Positions 45,365 to 56,701 of a stretch of 64,000 nucleotides of DNA are shown here, one piece after another. The DNA lies in NCBI GenBank assembly GCA_963680875.1, contig OY804577.1, positions 149,500,196 to 149,564,195 on the forward strand. The letters are read 5' to 3'. The notes under the pieces are model-generated. The model did no database searches, was not told the origin of the DNA, and saw only the letters and a list, made by a program, of their open reading frames with translations. Made by a program: the position numbers and the translations under genes. Each line of letters opens with the position of its first letter. Within the stretch, counting starts at the first letter, position 1. The DNA comes from Bathymodiolus brooksi (taxonomy: Eukaryota > Mollusca > Bivalvia > Mytilida > Modiolidae).

Positions 45365-48300
45365 TTTAATGTCGATAGCTCAGTACTTATCATGTTAAGA
45401 TGTCTATCTAATGTACTAAATACATTTAAGGTGGATAGCTCAGTACTTATCATGTTAAGATGTCTATCGAATGTACTAATTACATTTAAGGTGGATAGCT
45501 CAGTTCTTATTATGTTAAGATGTCTATCTAATGTGCTAAATACATTTAAGGTCGATATCTCAGTACTTATCATGTTAAGATGTCTATCTAATGTACTAAA
45601 TACATTTAAGGTGGATAGCTCAGTACTTATCATATTAAGATGTCTATCTAATGTACTAAATACATTTAAGGTCGATAGCTCAGTACTTATCATGTTAAGA
45701 TGTCTATCTAATGTACTAATTACATTTAAGGTGGATAGCTCAGTACTTATCATGTTAAGATGTCTATCTAATGTGCTAAATACATTTAAGGTGGATAGCT
45801 CAGTACTTATTATGTTAAGATGTCTATCCAATGTATTAAATACATTTAAGGTCGATAGCTCAGTACTTATCATGTTAAGATGTCTATCTAATGTACTAAA
45901 TACATTTATGGTGGATAGCTCAGTACTTTTCATGTTAAGATGTCTATCTAATGTACTAAATACATTTAAGGTCGATAGCTCAGTACTTATCATGTTAAGA
46001 TGTCTATCCAATGTACTAAATACATTTAAGGTCGATATCTCAGTACTTATCATGTTAAGATGTCTATCTAATGTACTAAATACATTTAAGGTGGATAGCT
46101 CAGTACTTATCATGTTAAGATGTCTATCTAATGTACTAAATACTTTTAAGGTCGATATCTCAGTACTTATCATGTTAAGATGTCTATCTAATGTTCTAAA
46201 TACATTTAAGGTCGATAGCTCAGTCTTTATCATGTTAAGATGTCTATCAAATGTACTAAATACATTTAAGGTCGATAGCTCAGTACTTATCATGTTAAGA
46301 TGTCTATCTAATGTACTAAATACATTTAAGGTCGATAGATCAGTACTTATCATGTCAAGATGTCTATATAATGTACTAAATACATTTAAGGTCGATAGCT
46401 CAGTACTTATCATGTTAAGATGTCTATCTAATGTACTAAATACATTTAAGGTGGATAGCTCAGTACTTATCATGTTAAGATGTCTATCTAATGTACTAAT
46501 TACATTTAAGGTGGATAGCTCAGTTCTTATTATGTTAAGATGTCTATCTAATGTGCTAAATACATTTAAGGTCGATATCTCAGTACTTATCATGTTAAGA
46601 TGTCTATCTAATGTACTAAATACATTTAAGGTCGATAGCTCAGTACTTATCATGTTAAGATGTCTATCTAATGTACTAATTACATTTAAGGTGGATAGCT
46701 CAGTACTTATCATGTTAAGATGTCTATCTAATGTGCTAAATACATTTAAGGTGGATAGCACAGTACTTATTATGTTAAGATATCTATCCAATGTATTAAA
46801 TACATTTAAGGTCGATAGCTCAGTACTTATCATGTTAAGATGTCTATCTAATGTACTAAATACATTTAAGGTGGATAGCTCAGTACTTATCATGTTAAGA
46901 TGTCTATCTAATGTACTAAATACATTTAAGGTCGATAGCTCAGTACTTATCATGTTAAGATGTCTATCCAATGTACTAAATACATTTAAGGTCGATATCT
47001 CAGTACTTATCATGTTAAGATGTATATCTAATGTACTAAATACATTTAAGGTGGATAGTTCAGTACTTATCATGTTAAGATGTCTATCTAATGTGCTAAA
47101 TACATTTAAGGTGGATAGCTCAGTACTTATCATGTTAAGATGTCTATCCAATGTACTAAATACATTTATGAGGTCGATAGCTCAGTACTTATCATGTTAA
47201 GATGTCTATCTAATGTGCTAAATACATTTAAGGTCGATATCTCAGTACTTATCATGTTAAGATGTCTATCTAATGTACTAAATACATTTAAGGTCGATAG
47301 CTCAGTTCTTATCATGTTAAGATGTCTATCTAATGTACTAAATACATTTAAGGTCGATAGCTCAGTACTTATCATGTTAAGATGTCTATCTAATGTACTA
47401 ACTACATTTCAGGTCGATAGCTCAGTACTTATCATGTTAAGATGTCTATCTAATGTACTAAATACATTTAAGGTCGATAGCTCAGTTCTTATCATGTTAA
47501 GATATCTATCTAATGTACTAAATACATTTAAGGTCGATAGCTCAATTCTTATCATGTTAAGATATCTATCTAATGTACTAAATACATTTAAGGTCGATAG
47601 CTCAGTACTTATCATGTTAAGATGTCTATCTAATGTACTAAATACATTTAAGGTCGATAGCTCAGTACTTATCATGTTAAGATGTCTATCTAATGTACTA
47701 AATACATTTAAGGTCGATAGCTCAGTACTTATCATGTTAAGATGTCTATCTAATGTACTAAATACATTTAAGGTCGATAGCTCAGTTCTTATCATGTTAA
47801 GATAGCTATCTAATGTACTAAATACATTTAAGGTCGATAGCTCAGTACTTATCATGTTAAGATGTCTATCTAATGTACTAAATACACTTACGGTCGATAG
47901 CTCAGTACTTATCATGTTAAGATGTCTATCTAATGTACTAAATACATTTAAGGTCGATAGCTCAGTACTTATCATGTTAAGATGTCTATCTAATGTACTA
48001 AATACATTTAAGGTGGATAGCTCAGTACTTATCATGTTAAGATGTCTATCTAATGTACTAAATACATTTAAGGTGGATAGCTCAGTACTTATCATGTTAA
48101 GATGTCTATCTAATGTACTAAATACATTTAAGGTCGATAGCTCAGTACTTATCATGTTAAGATGTCTATCTAATGTACTAAATACATTTAAGGTCGATAG
48201 CTCAGTTCTTATCATGTTAAGATATCTATCTAATGTACTAAATACATTTAAGGTCGACAGCTCAGTACTTATAATGTTAAGATGTCTATCTAATGTACTA

Positions 48301-51300
48301 AATACACTTAAGGTCGATAGCCCAGTACTTATCATGTATAAGATGTCTATCTAATGTACTAAATACATTTAAGGTCGATAGCTCAGTAATTATCATGTTA
48401 AGATGTCTATCTAATGTACTAAATACATTTAATGTCGATAGCTCAGTACTTATCATGTTAAGATGTCTATCTAATGTACTAAATACATTTAAGGTGGATA
48501 GCTCAGTACTTATCATGTTAAGATTTCTATCTAATGTACTAAATACATTTAAGGTCGATAGCTCAGTACTTATCATGTTAAGATGTCTATCTAATGTACT
48601 AAATACATTTAAGGTGGATAGCTCAGTACTTATCATGTTAAGATGTCTATCTAATGTACTAAATACTTTTAAGGTCGATATCTCAGTACTTATCATGTTA
48701 AGATGTCTATCTAATGTTCTAAATACATTTAAGGTCGATAGCTCAGTCTTTATCATGTTAAGATGTCTATCAAATGTACTAAATACATTTAAGGTCGATA
48801 GCTCAGTACTTATCATGTTAAGATGTCTATCAAATGTACTAAATACATTTAAGGTCGATAGATCAGTACTTATCATGTCAAGATGTCTATATAATGTACT
48901 AAATACATTTAAGGTCGATAGCTCAGTACTTATCATGTTAAGATGTCTATCTAATGTACTAAATACATTTAAGGTGGATAGCTCAGTACTTATCATGTTA
49001 AGATGTCTATCTAATGTACTAATTACATTTAAGGTGGATAGCTCAGTTCTTATTATGTTAAGATGTCTATCTAATGTGCTAAATACATTTAAGGTCGATA
49101 TCTCAGTACTTATCATGTTAAGATGTCTATCTAATGTACTAAATACATTTAAGGTGGATAGCTCAGTACTTATCATATTAAGATGTCTATCTAATGTACT
49201 AAATACATTTAAGGTCGATAGCTCAGTACTTATCATGTTAAGATGTCTATCTAATGTACTAATTACATTTAAGGTGGATAGCTCAGTACTTATCATGTTA
49301 AGATGTCTATCTAATGTGCTAAATACATTTAAGGTGGATAGCTCAGTACTTATTATGTTAAGATGTCTATCCAATGTATTAAATACATTTAAGGTCGATA
49401 GCTCAGTACTTATCATGTTAAGATGTCTATCTAATGTACTAAATACATTTAAGGTGGATAGCTCAGTACTTATCATGTTAAGATGTCTATCTAATGTACT
49501 AAATACATTTAAGGTCGATAGCTCAGTACTTATCATGTTAAGATGTCTATCTAATGTACTAAATACATTTATGAGGTCGATAGCTCAGTACTTATCATGT
49601 TAAGATATCTATCTAATGTACTAAATACATTTAAGGTCGATAGCTCAGTACTTATCATGTTAAGATGTCTATCTAATGTACTAAATACACTTACGGTCGA
49701 TAGCTCAGTACTTATCATGTTAAGATGTCTATCTAATGTACTAAATACATTTAAGGTCGATAGCTCAGTACTTATCATGTTAAGATGTCTATCTAATGTA
49801 CTAAATACATTTAAGGTCGATAGCTCAGTACTTATCATGTTAAGATGTCTATCTAATGTACTAAATACATTTAAGGTGGATAGCTCAGTACTTATCATGT
49901 TAAGATGTCTATCTAATGTACTAAATACATTTAAGGTCGATAGCTCAGTACTTATCATGTTAAGATGTCTATCTAATGTACTAAATACATTTAAGGTCGA
50001 TAGCTCAGTACTTATCATGTTAAGATGTCTATCTAATGTACTAAATACATTTAAGGTCGATAGCTCAGTTCTTATCATGTTAAGATAGCTATCTAATGTA
50101 CTAAATACATTTAAGGTCGATAGCTCAGTACTTATCATGTTAAGATGTCTATCTAATGTACTAAATACACTTAAGGTCGATAGCTCAGTACTTATCATGT
50201 TAAGATGTCTATCTAATGTACTAAATACATTTAAGGTCGATAGCTCAGTACTTATCATGTTAAGATGTCTATCTAATGTACTAAATACATTTAAGGTGGA
50301 TAGCTCAGTACTTATCATGTTAAGATGTCTATCTAATGTACTAAATACATTTAAGGTGGATAGCTCAGTACTTATCATGTTAAGATGTCTATCTAATGTA
50401 CTAAATACATTTAAGGTCGATAGCTCAGTACTTATCATGTTAAGATGTCTATCTAATGTACTAAATACATTTAAGGTCGATAGCTCAGTTCTTATCATGT
50501 TAAGATATCTATCTAATGTACTAAATACATTTAAGGTCGACAGCTCAGTACTTATAATGTTAAGATGTCTATCTAATGTACTAAATACACTTAAGGTCGA
50601 TAGCCCAGTACTTATCATGTATAAGATGTCTATCTAATGTACTAAATACATTTAAGGTCGATAGCTCAGTAATTATCATGTTAAGATGTCTATCTAATGT
50701 ACTAAATACATTTAATGTCGATAGCTCAGTACTTATCATGTTAAGATGTCTATCTAATGTACTAAATACATTTAAGGTGGATAGCTCAGTACTTATCATG
50801 TTAAGATTTCTATCTAATGTACTAAATACATTTAAGGTCGATAGCTCAGTACTTATCATGTTAAGATGTCTATCTAATGTACTAAATACATTTAAGGTGG
50901 ATAGCTCAGTACTTATCATGTTAAGATGTCTATCTAATGTACTAAATACTTTTAAGGTCGATATCTCAGTACTTATCATGTTAAGATGTCTATCTAATGT
51001 TCTAAATACATTTAAGGTCGATAGCTCAGTCTTTATCATGTTAAGATGTCTATCAAATGTACTAAATACATTTAAGGTCGATAGCTCAGTACTTATCATG
51101 TTAAGATGTCTATCTAATGTACTAAATACATTTAAGGTCGATAGATCAGTACTTATCATGTCAAGATGTCTATATAATGTACTAAATACATTTAAGGTCG
51201 ATAGCTCAGTACTTATCATGTTAAGATGTCTATCTAATGTACTAAATACATTTAAGGTGGATAGCTCAGTACTTATCATGTTAAGATGTCTATCTAATGT

Positions 51301-51912
51301 ACTAATTACATTTAAGGTGGATAGCTCAGTTCTTATTATGTTAAGATGTCTATCTAATGTGCTAAATACATTTAAGGTCGATATCTCAGTACTTATCATG
51401 TTAAGATGTCTATCTAATGTACTAAATACATTTAAGGTGGATAGCTCAGTACTTATCATATTAAGATGTCTATCTAATGTACTAAATACATTTAAGGTCG
51501 ATAGCTCAGTACTTATCATGTTAAGATGTCTATCTAATGTACTAATTACATTTAAGGTGGAGAGCTCAGTACTTATCATGTTAAGATGTCTATCTAATGT
51601 GCTAAATACATTTAAGGTGGATAGCTCAGTACTTATTATGTTAAGATGTCTATCCAATGTATTAAATACATTTAAGGTCGATAGCTCAGTACTTATCATG
51701 TTAAGATGTCTATCTAATGTACTAAATACATTTAAGGTGGATAGCTCAGTACTTATCATGTTAAGATGTCTATCTAATGTACTAAATACATTTAAGGTCG
51801 ATAGCTCAGTACTTATCATGTTAAGATGTCTATCCAATGTACTAAATACATTTATGGTCGATATCTCAGTACTTATCATGTTAAGATGTCTATCTAATGT
51901 ACTAAATACATT
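45365..51912. repeat. Satellite mosaic with 3062- and 2283-bp offsets
   Basis: The series at 44078 restarts at 47140 (offset 3062 bp) and the series at 47854 restarts at 50137 (offset 2283 bp, which is 38 monomers plus one 2-bp and one 1-bp insertion). TAG markers are at 47801 and 50084. A 1-bp insertion giving CATGTATAAGATG occurs at the same place in two copies (about 48337 and 50620). The module with GATAGATCAG, ATGTCAAGA and TATATAATG recurs at 46328, 48851 and 51134. Confidence 0.7.
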
Positions 51913-54900
51913 TATGAGGTCGATAGCTCAGTACTTATCATGTTAAGATGTCTATCTAATGTGCTAAATACATTTAAGGTCGATATCTCAGTACTTATCA
52001 TGTTAAGATGTCTATCTAATGTACTAAATACATTTAAGGTCGATAGCTCAGTTCTTATCATGTTAAGATATCTATCTAATGTACTAAATACATTTAAGGT
52101 CGATAGCTCAGTACTTATCATGTTAAGATGTCTATCTAATGTACTAAATACATTTAAGGTCGATAGCTCAGTTCTTATCATGTTAAGATATCTATCTAAT
52201 GTACTAAATACATTTAAGGTCGATAGCTCAGTACTTATCATGTTAAGATGTCTATCTAATGTACTAAATACACTTACGGTCGATAGCTCAGTACTTATCA
52301 TGTTAAGATGTCTATCTAATGTACTAAATACATTTAAGGTCGATAGCTCAGTACTTATCATGTTAAGATGTCTATCTAATGTACTAAATACATTTAAGGT
52401 CGATACCTCAGTACTTATCATGTTAAGATGTCTATCTAATGTACTAAATACATTTAAGGTGGATAGCTCAGTACTTATCATGTTAAGATGTCTATCTAAT
52501 GTACTAAATACATTTAAGGTCGATAGCTCAGTACTTATCATGTTAAGATGTCTATCTAATGTACTAAATACATTTAAGGTCGATAGCTCAGTTCTTATCA
52601 TGTTAAGATATCTATCTAATGTACTAAATACACTTAAGGTCGATATCTCAGTATTTATCATGTTAAGATGTCTATCTAATGTACTAAATACATTTAAGGT
52701 CGATAGCTCAGTACTTATCATGTTAATATGTCTATCTAATGTACTAAATACATTTAAGGTCGATAGCTCAGTACGTATCATGTTAAGATGTCTATCTAAT
52801 GTACTAAATACATTTAAGTTGGATAGCTCAGTACTTATCATGTTAAGATGTCTATCTAATGTACTAAATACATTTAAGGTCGATAGCTCAGTACTTATCA
52901 TGTTAAGATGTCTATCTAATGTACTAAATACATTTAAGGTGGATAGCTCAGTACTTATCATGTTAAGATGTCTATCTAATGTACTAAATACTTTTACGGT
53001 CGATATCTCAGTACTTATCATGTTAAGATGTCTATCTAATGTTCTAAATACATTTAAGGTCGATAGCTCAGTATTTATCATGTTAAGATGTCTATCAAAT
53101 GTACTAAATACATTTAAGGTCGATAGCTCAGTACTTATCATGTTAAGATATCTATCTAATGTACTAAATACATTTAAGGTCGATAGATCTGTACTTATCA
53201 TGTCAAGATGTCTATATAATGTACTAAATACATTTAAGGTCGATAGCTCAGTATTTATCATGTTAAGATGTCTATCTAATGTACTAAATACATTTAAGGT
53301 GGATAGCTCAGTACTTATCATGTTAAAATGTCTATCTAATGTACTAATTACATTTAAGGTGGATAGCTCAGTTCTTATTATGTTAAGATGTCTATCAAAT
53401 GTGCTAAATACATTTAAGGTCGATATCTCAGTACTTATCATGTTAAGATGTCTATCTAATGTACTAAATACATTTAAGGTGGATAGCTCAGTACTTATCA
53501 TATTAAGATGTCTATCTAATGTACTAAATACATTTAAGGTCGATAGCTCAGTACTTATCATGTTAAGATGTCTATCTAATGTACTATTACATTTAAGGTG
53601 GATAGCTCAATACTTATCATGTTAAGATGTCTATCTAATGTGCTAAATACATTTAAGGTGGATAGCTCAGTACTTATTATGTTAAGATGTCTATCCAATG
53701 TACTAAATACATTTAAGGTCGATAGCTCAGTACTTATCATGTTAAGATGTCTATCTAATGTACTAAATACATTTAAGGTCGATAGCTCAGTACTTATCAT
53801 GTTAAGATGTCTATCTAATGTACTAAATACATTTAAGGTCGATAGCTGAGTATTTATCATGTTAAGATGTCTATCTAATGTACTAAATACATTTAAGGTG
53901 GATAGCTCAGTACTTATCATGTTAAAATGTCTATCTAATGTACTAATTACATTTAAGGTGGATAGCTCAGTTCTTATTATGTTAAGATGTCTATCTAATG
54001 TGCTAAATACATTTAAGGTCGATATCTCAGTACTTATCATGTTAAGATGTCTATCTAATGTACTAAATACATTTAAGGTGGATAGCTCAGTACTTATCAT
54101 ATTAAGATGTCTATCTAATGTACTAAATACATTTAAGGTCGATAGCTCAGTACTTATCATGTTAAGATGTCTATCTAATGTACTAATTACATTTAAGGTG
54201 GATAGCTCAATACTTATCATGTTAAGATGTCTATCTAATGTGCTAAATACATTTAAGGTGGATAGCTCAGTACTTATTATGTTAAGATGTCTATCCAATG
54301 TACTAAATACATTTAAGGTCGATAGCTCAGTACTTATCATGTTAAGATGTCTATCTAATGTACTAAATACATTTAAGGTGGATAGCTCAGTACTTATCAT
54401 GTTAAGATGTCTATCTAATGTACTAAATACATTTAAGGTCGATAGCTCAGTACTTATCATGTTAAGATGTCTATCTAATGTACTAAATACATTTAAGGTC
54501 GATAGCTCAGTACTTATCATGTTAAGATGTCTATATAATGTACTAAATACATTTAATGTGGATAGCTCAGTACTTATCACGTTAAGATGTCTATCTAATG
54601 TAGTAAATACATTTAAGGTCGATAGCTCAGTACTTATCATGTTAAGATGTCTATATAATGTACTAAATACATTTAAGGTCGATAGCTCAGTACTTATCAT
54701 GTTAAGATGTCTATCTAATGTACTAAATACATTTAATGTGGATAGCTCAGTACTTATCATGATAAGATGTCTATCTAATGTGCTAAATACATTTAAGGTG
54801 GATAGCTCAGTACTTATCATGTTAAGATGTCTATATAATGTACTTAATACACTTAAGGTCGATAGCTCAGTACTTATCATGTTAAGATGTCTATTTAATG

Positions 54901-55510
54901 TACTAAATACATTTAAGGTTGGTATCTCAGTACTTATCATGTTAAGATGTCTATCTAATGTACTAAATACATTTAAGGTCGATAGCTCAGTACTTATCAT
55001 GTTAAGATGTCTATCTAATGTACTAAATACATTTGAGGTCGATAGCTCAGTACTTATCATGTTAAGATGTCTATCTAATGTACTAAATACATTTAAGGTC
55101 GATAGCTCAGTACTTATAATGTTAAGATGTCTATCTAATGTACTAAATACATTTAAGGTCGATAGCTCAGTACTTATCATGTTAAGATGTCTATCTAATG
55201 TACTAAATACATTTAAGGTGGATAGCTCAGTACTTATCATGTTAAGATGTCTATCTAATGTACTAAATACATTTAAGGTCGATAGCTCAGTACTTATCAT
55301 GTTAAGATGTCTATCTAATGTACTTAATACACCTAAGGTCGATAGCTCAGTACTTATCATGTTAAGATGTCTATCTAATGTACTAAATACATTTAAGGTT
55401 GGTATCTCAGTACTTATCATGTTAAGATGTCTATCTAATGTACTAAATACATTTAAGGTCGATAGCTCAGTACTTATCATGTTAAGATGTCTATCTAATG
55501 TACTAAATAC
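51913..55510. repeat. Right-hand edge of the satellite array
   Basis: The TAG-marked monomer does not occur here, and more monomers carry private changes, for example GTACGTATC (52773), AAGTTGGAT (52816), AGCTGAG (53845), ATCACG (54577), TAGTAAATAC (54601) and ACACCTAAGG (55330). A 1-bp deletion near 53585 (GTACTATTACA) shifts the register once. Repeat order can still be followed locally: the stretch around 53.2-53.6 kb resembles 53.85-54.2 kb. Greater divergence at the array edge is expected, because edge monomers take part less often in unequal exchange. Confidence 0.7.
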
Positions 55511-55910
55511 GCATTAGCAGCAAAATCTTTGTTATTGATGGCTAGAAATGTGCTAAATACGTTTAACACTTTTCAAATTTTTGGTTTTTAGACATATCGC
55601 CTTATTGGTCGCTAACTTGAATCTTATGCAACAAAATTCTAATATCCTGATTAAAATGTTACTAACCACTTTTCACTTCTATGTGTCTATACTGTTCATT
55701 CATTTATTGATTAATATCTCTATTACATGCATTAAGTATATGTCATGATAATGCACCTGACAGGGGAAGCGTGTGGGGGTCTTGCATGTAATGAAGTAGT
55801 TAATAATAACGATTAAATAACAAGCAAAATACTGGAGTACTCCGAACATTACTATATAATACCAACGAACTTATTCACCTAACTAAAAATAATTGTTCAT
55901 TGTAGCAAAC
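55511..55910. other. AT-rich junction sequence with a satellite relic
   Basis: This is unique-looking sequence between the satellite and the 36-bp array. A short relic at 55546-55565 (AATGTGCTAAATACGTTTA) matches the last third of the 60-bp monomer with one change, so the array once extended further or a piece was copied out. I see no gene, RNA or transposon end in the rest. Confidence 0.6.
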
Positions 55911-56486
55911 GTAATGTGATGTTAGAGCCCTCTTATACACACATATGTAATGTGATGTTAGAGCCCTCTTATACACACAAACGTAATGTGATGCTAGAGC
56001 CCTCTTATACACACATATGTAATGTGATGTTAGAGCCCTCTTATACACACATATGTAATGTGATGTTAGAGCCCTCTTATACACACATATGAAATGTGAT
56101 GTTAGAGCCCTCTTATACACACATATGTAATGTGATCTTAGAGCCCTCTTATACACACATATGTAATGTGATGTTAGAGCCCTCTTATACACACAAACGT
56201 AATGTGATGTTAGAGCCCTCTTATACACACATATGTAATGTGATGTTAGAGCCCTCTTATACACACATATGTAATGTGATGTTAGAGCCCTCTTATACAC
56301 ACATATGTAATGTGATGTTAGAGCCCTCTTATACACACATATGTAATGTGATGTTAGAGCCCTCTTATACACACAAACGTAATGTGATGTTAGAGCCCTC
56401 TTATACACATATATGTAATGTGATGTTAGAGCCCTCTTATACACACATATGTAATGTGATGTTAAAGCCCTCTTATACACACATAT
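55911..56486. repeat. 36-bp tandem repeat, 16 units
   Basis: Sixteen contiguous 36-bp units begin GTAATGTGATGTTAGAGCCC and end CACACATAT or CACACAAAC. Units 2, 8 and 13 carry the AAAC ending and the others TAT. Individual changes include GCTAG near 55992, GAAATG near 56090 and GATCTTAG near 56134. There are no spacers between units. Because 36 is a multiple of 3, both strands look open, but the translations are simple 12-residue cycles with no sign of a gene. Confidence 0.95.
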
Positions 56487-56593
56487 GAATAACTAGTGTG
56501 TAACAAGCCTTCTAAGTTTATATATATAATATGTGTCTGAAAATTATATCCAACAGGGTTAGAATTAGATTTGTAAGTTGACAATTATTTGTT

Positions 56594-56690
56594 ATCCTTC
56601 GACGTGATTCGAACTAACACCTTAGATACACTACAGTACCATTCAATTAGCCTTATGTCCAGTGCCCTAGACCACTCGACATCATCCGCT
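56594..56690 (-). repeat. tRNA-like (SINE head or tRNA-derived) element
   Basis: Read on the minus strand, this stretch has an A-box-like segment, TGTCGAGTGGTCTAGGGCA (56663-56681), resembling the D-arm of Leu-type tRNAs, and a B-box-like segment, AGTTCGAATCA, ending at about 56604. They are spaced about 50 bp apart, which fits a tRNA with a long variable arm. The acceptor and T stems do not pair well, so it is not a functional tRNA. It is more likely the RNA polymerase III promoter head of a SINE or a decayed tRNA-derived repeat. It lies directly beside the start of the 16-bp array. Confidence 0.45.
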
Positions 56691-56701
56691 ATTAATTTAG
56701 A

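Larger units (their letters stand above)
5091..50093 (+). other. TAG-marker monomer (GATAGCTATC), 19 copies
   Basis: The variant GATAGCTATC (consensus GATGTCTATC) starts at 5091, 12073, 17191, 18873, 20073, 21513, 22955, 23975, 25775, 29075, 30155, 31175, 32975, 36935, 39937, 41737, 44739, 47801 and 50084. It always follows CAGTTCTT and almost always precedes a CACTTAAGG monomer. It is the clearest phase marker for the higher-order units and puts an in-frame stop in the plus-strand frame. Confidence 0.9.
421..51914. other. 62-bp monomer variants (TA or TG insertion), scattered set
   Basis: In about 28 monomers the junction CATTTAAGG becomes CATTTATAAGG or CATTTATGAGG. TA-type copies lie near 421, 1387, 1509, 2831, 6439, 7583, 8367, 8489, 9813, 13363 and 14931. 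TG-type copies lie near 662, 3195, 4577, 6861, 7825, 10177, 11559, 13727, 15295, 16677, 18299, 22381, 39303, 44105, 47167, 49569 and 51913. Nearly all follow a monomer with TATCCAATG instead of TATCTAATG, so insertion and substitution travel together as one variant. Each shifts the plus-strand frame and ends it a few codons later. Confidence 0.85.
1..55510. repeat. 60-bp satellite DNA array, about 920 monomers
   Basis: One uninterrupted head-to-tail array. A consensus monomer is at 62-121; it begins AAGGTCGATAG and ends AAATACATTT and has 18 G+C of 60. Most neighbours differ by only one to four substitutions. The left end is outside the window; the right end is abrupt at 55510, after GTACTAAATAC. 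Monomers are 60 bp except for occasional 62-bp copies (TA or TG inserted), four copies with a 4-bp CTTA duplication, two copies with a 1-bp insertion (near 48337 and 50620) and one copy with a 1-bp deletion (near 53585). No transposase, spacer or unrelated insertion interrupts it. Such size and organisation are typical of centromeric, pericentromeric, subtelomeric or sex-chromosome satellites, but nothing in the sequence decides which. Confidence 0.98.

Noticed and set aside
1..55510. CENP-B box or telomere repeat within the satellite
   Set aside because: The monomer lacks the TTCG and CGGGA elements of a CENP-B box, and no TTAGGG-type telomere runs are present.
55911..56486. CRISPR array (36-bp direct repeats)
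   Set aside because: Repeats are contiguous with no spacers, no cas genes are present, and the surroundings are eukaryotic.
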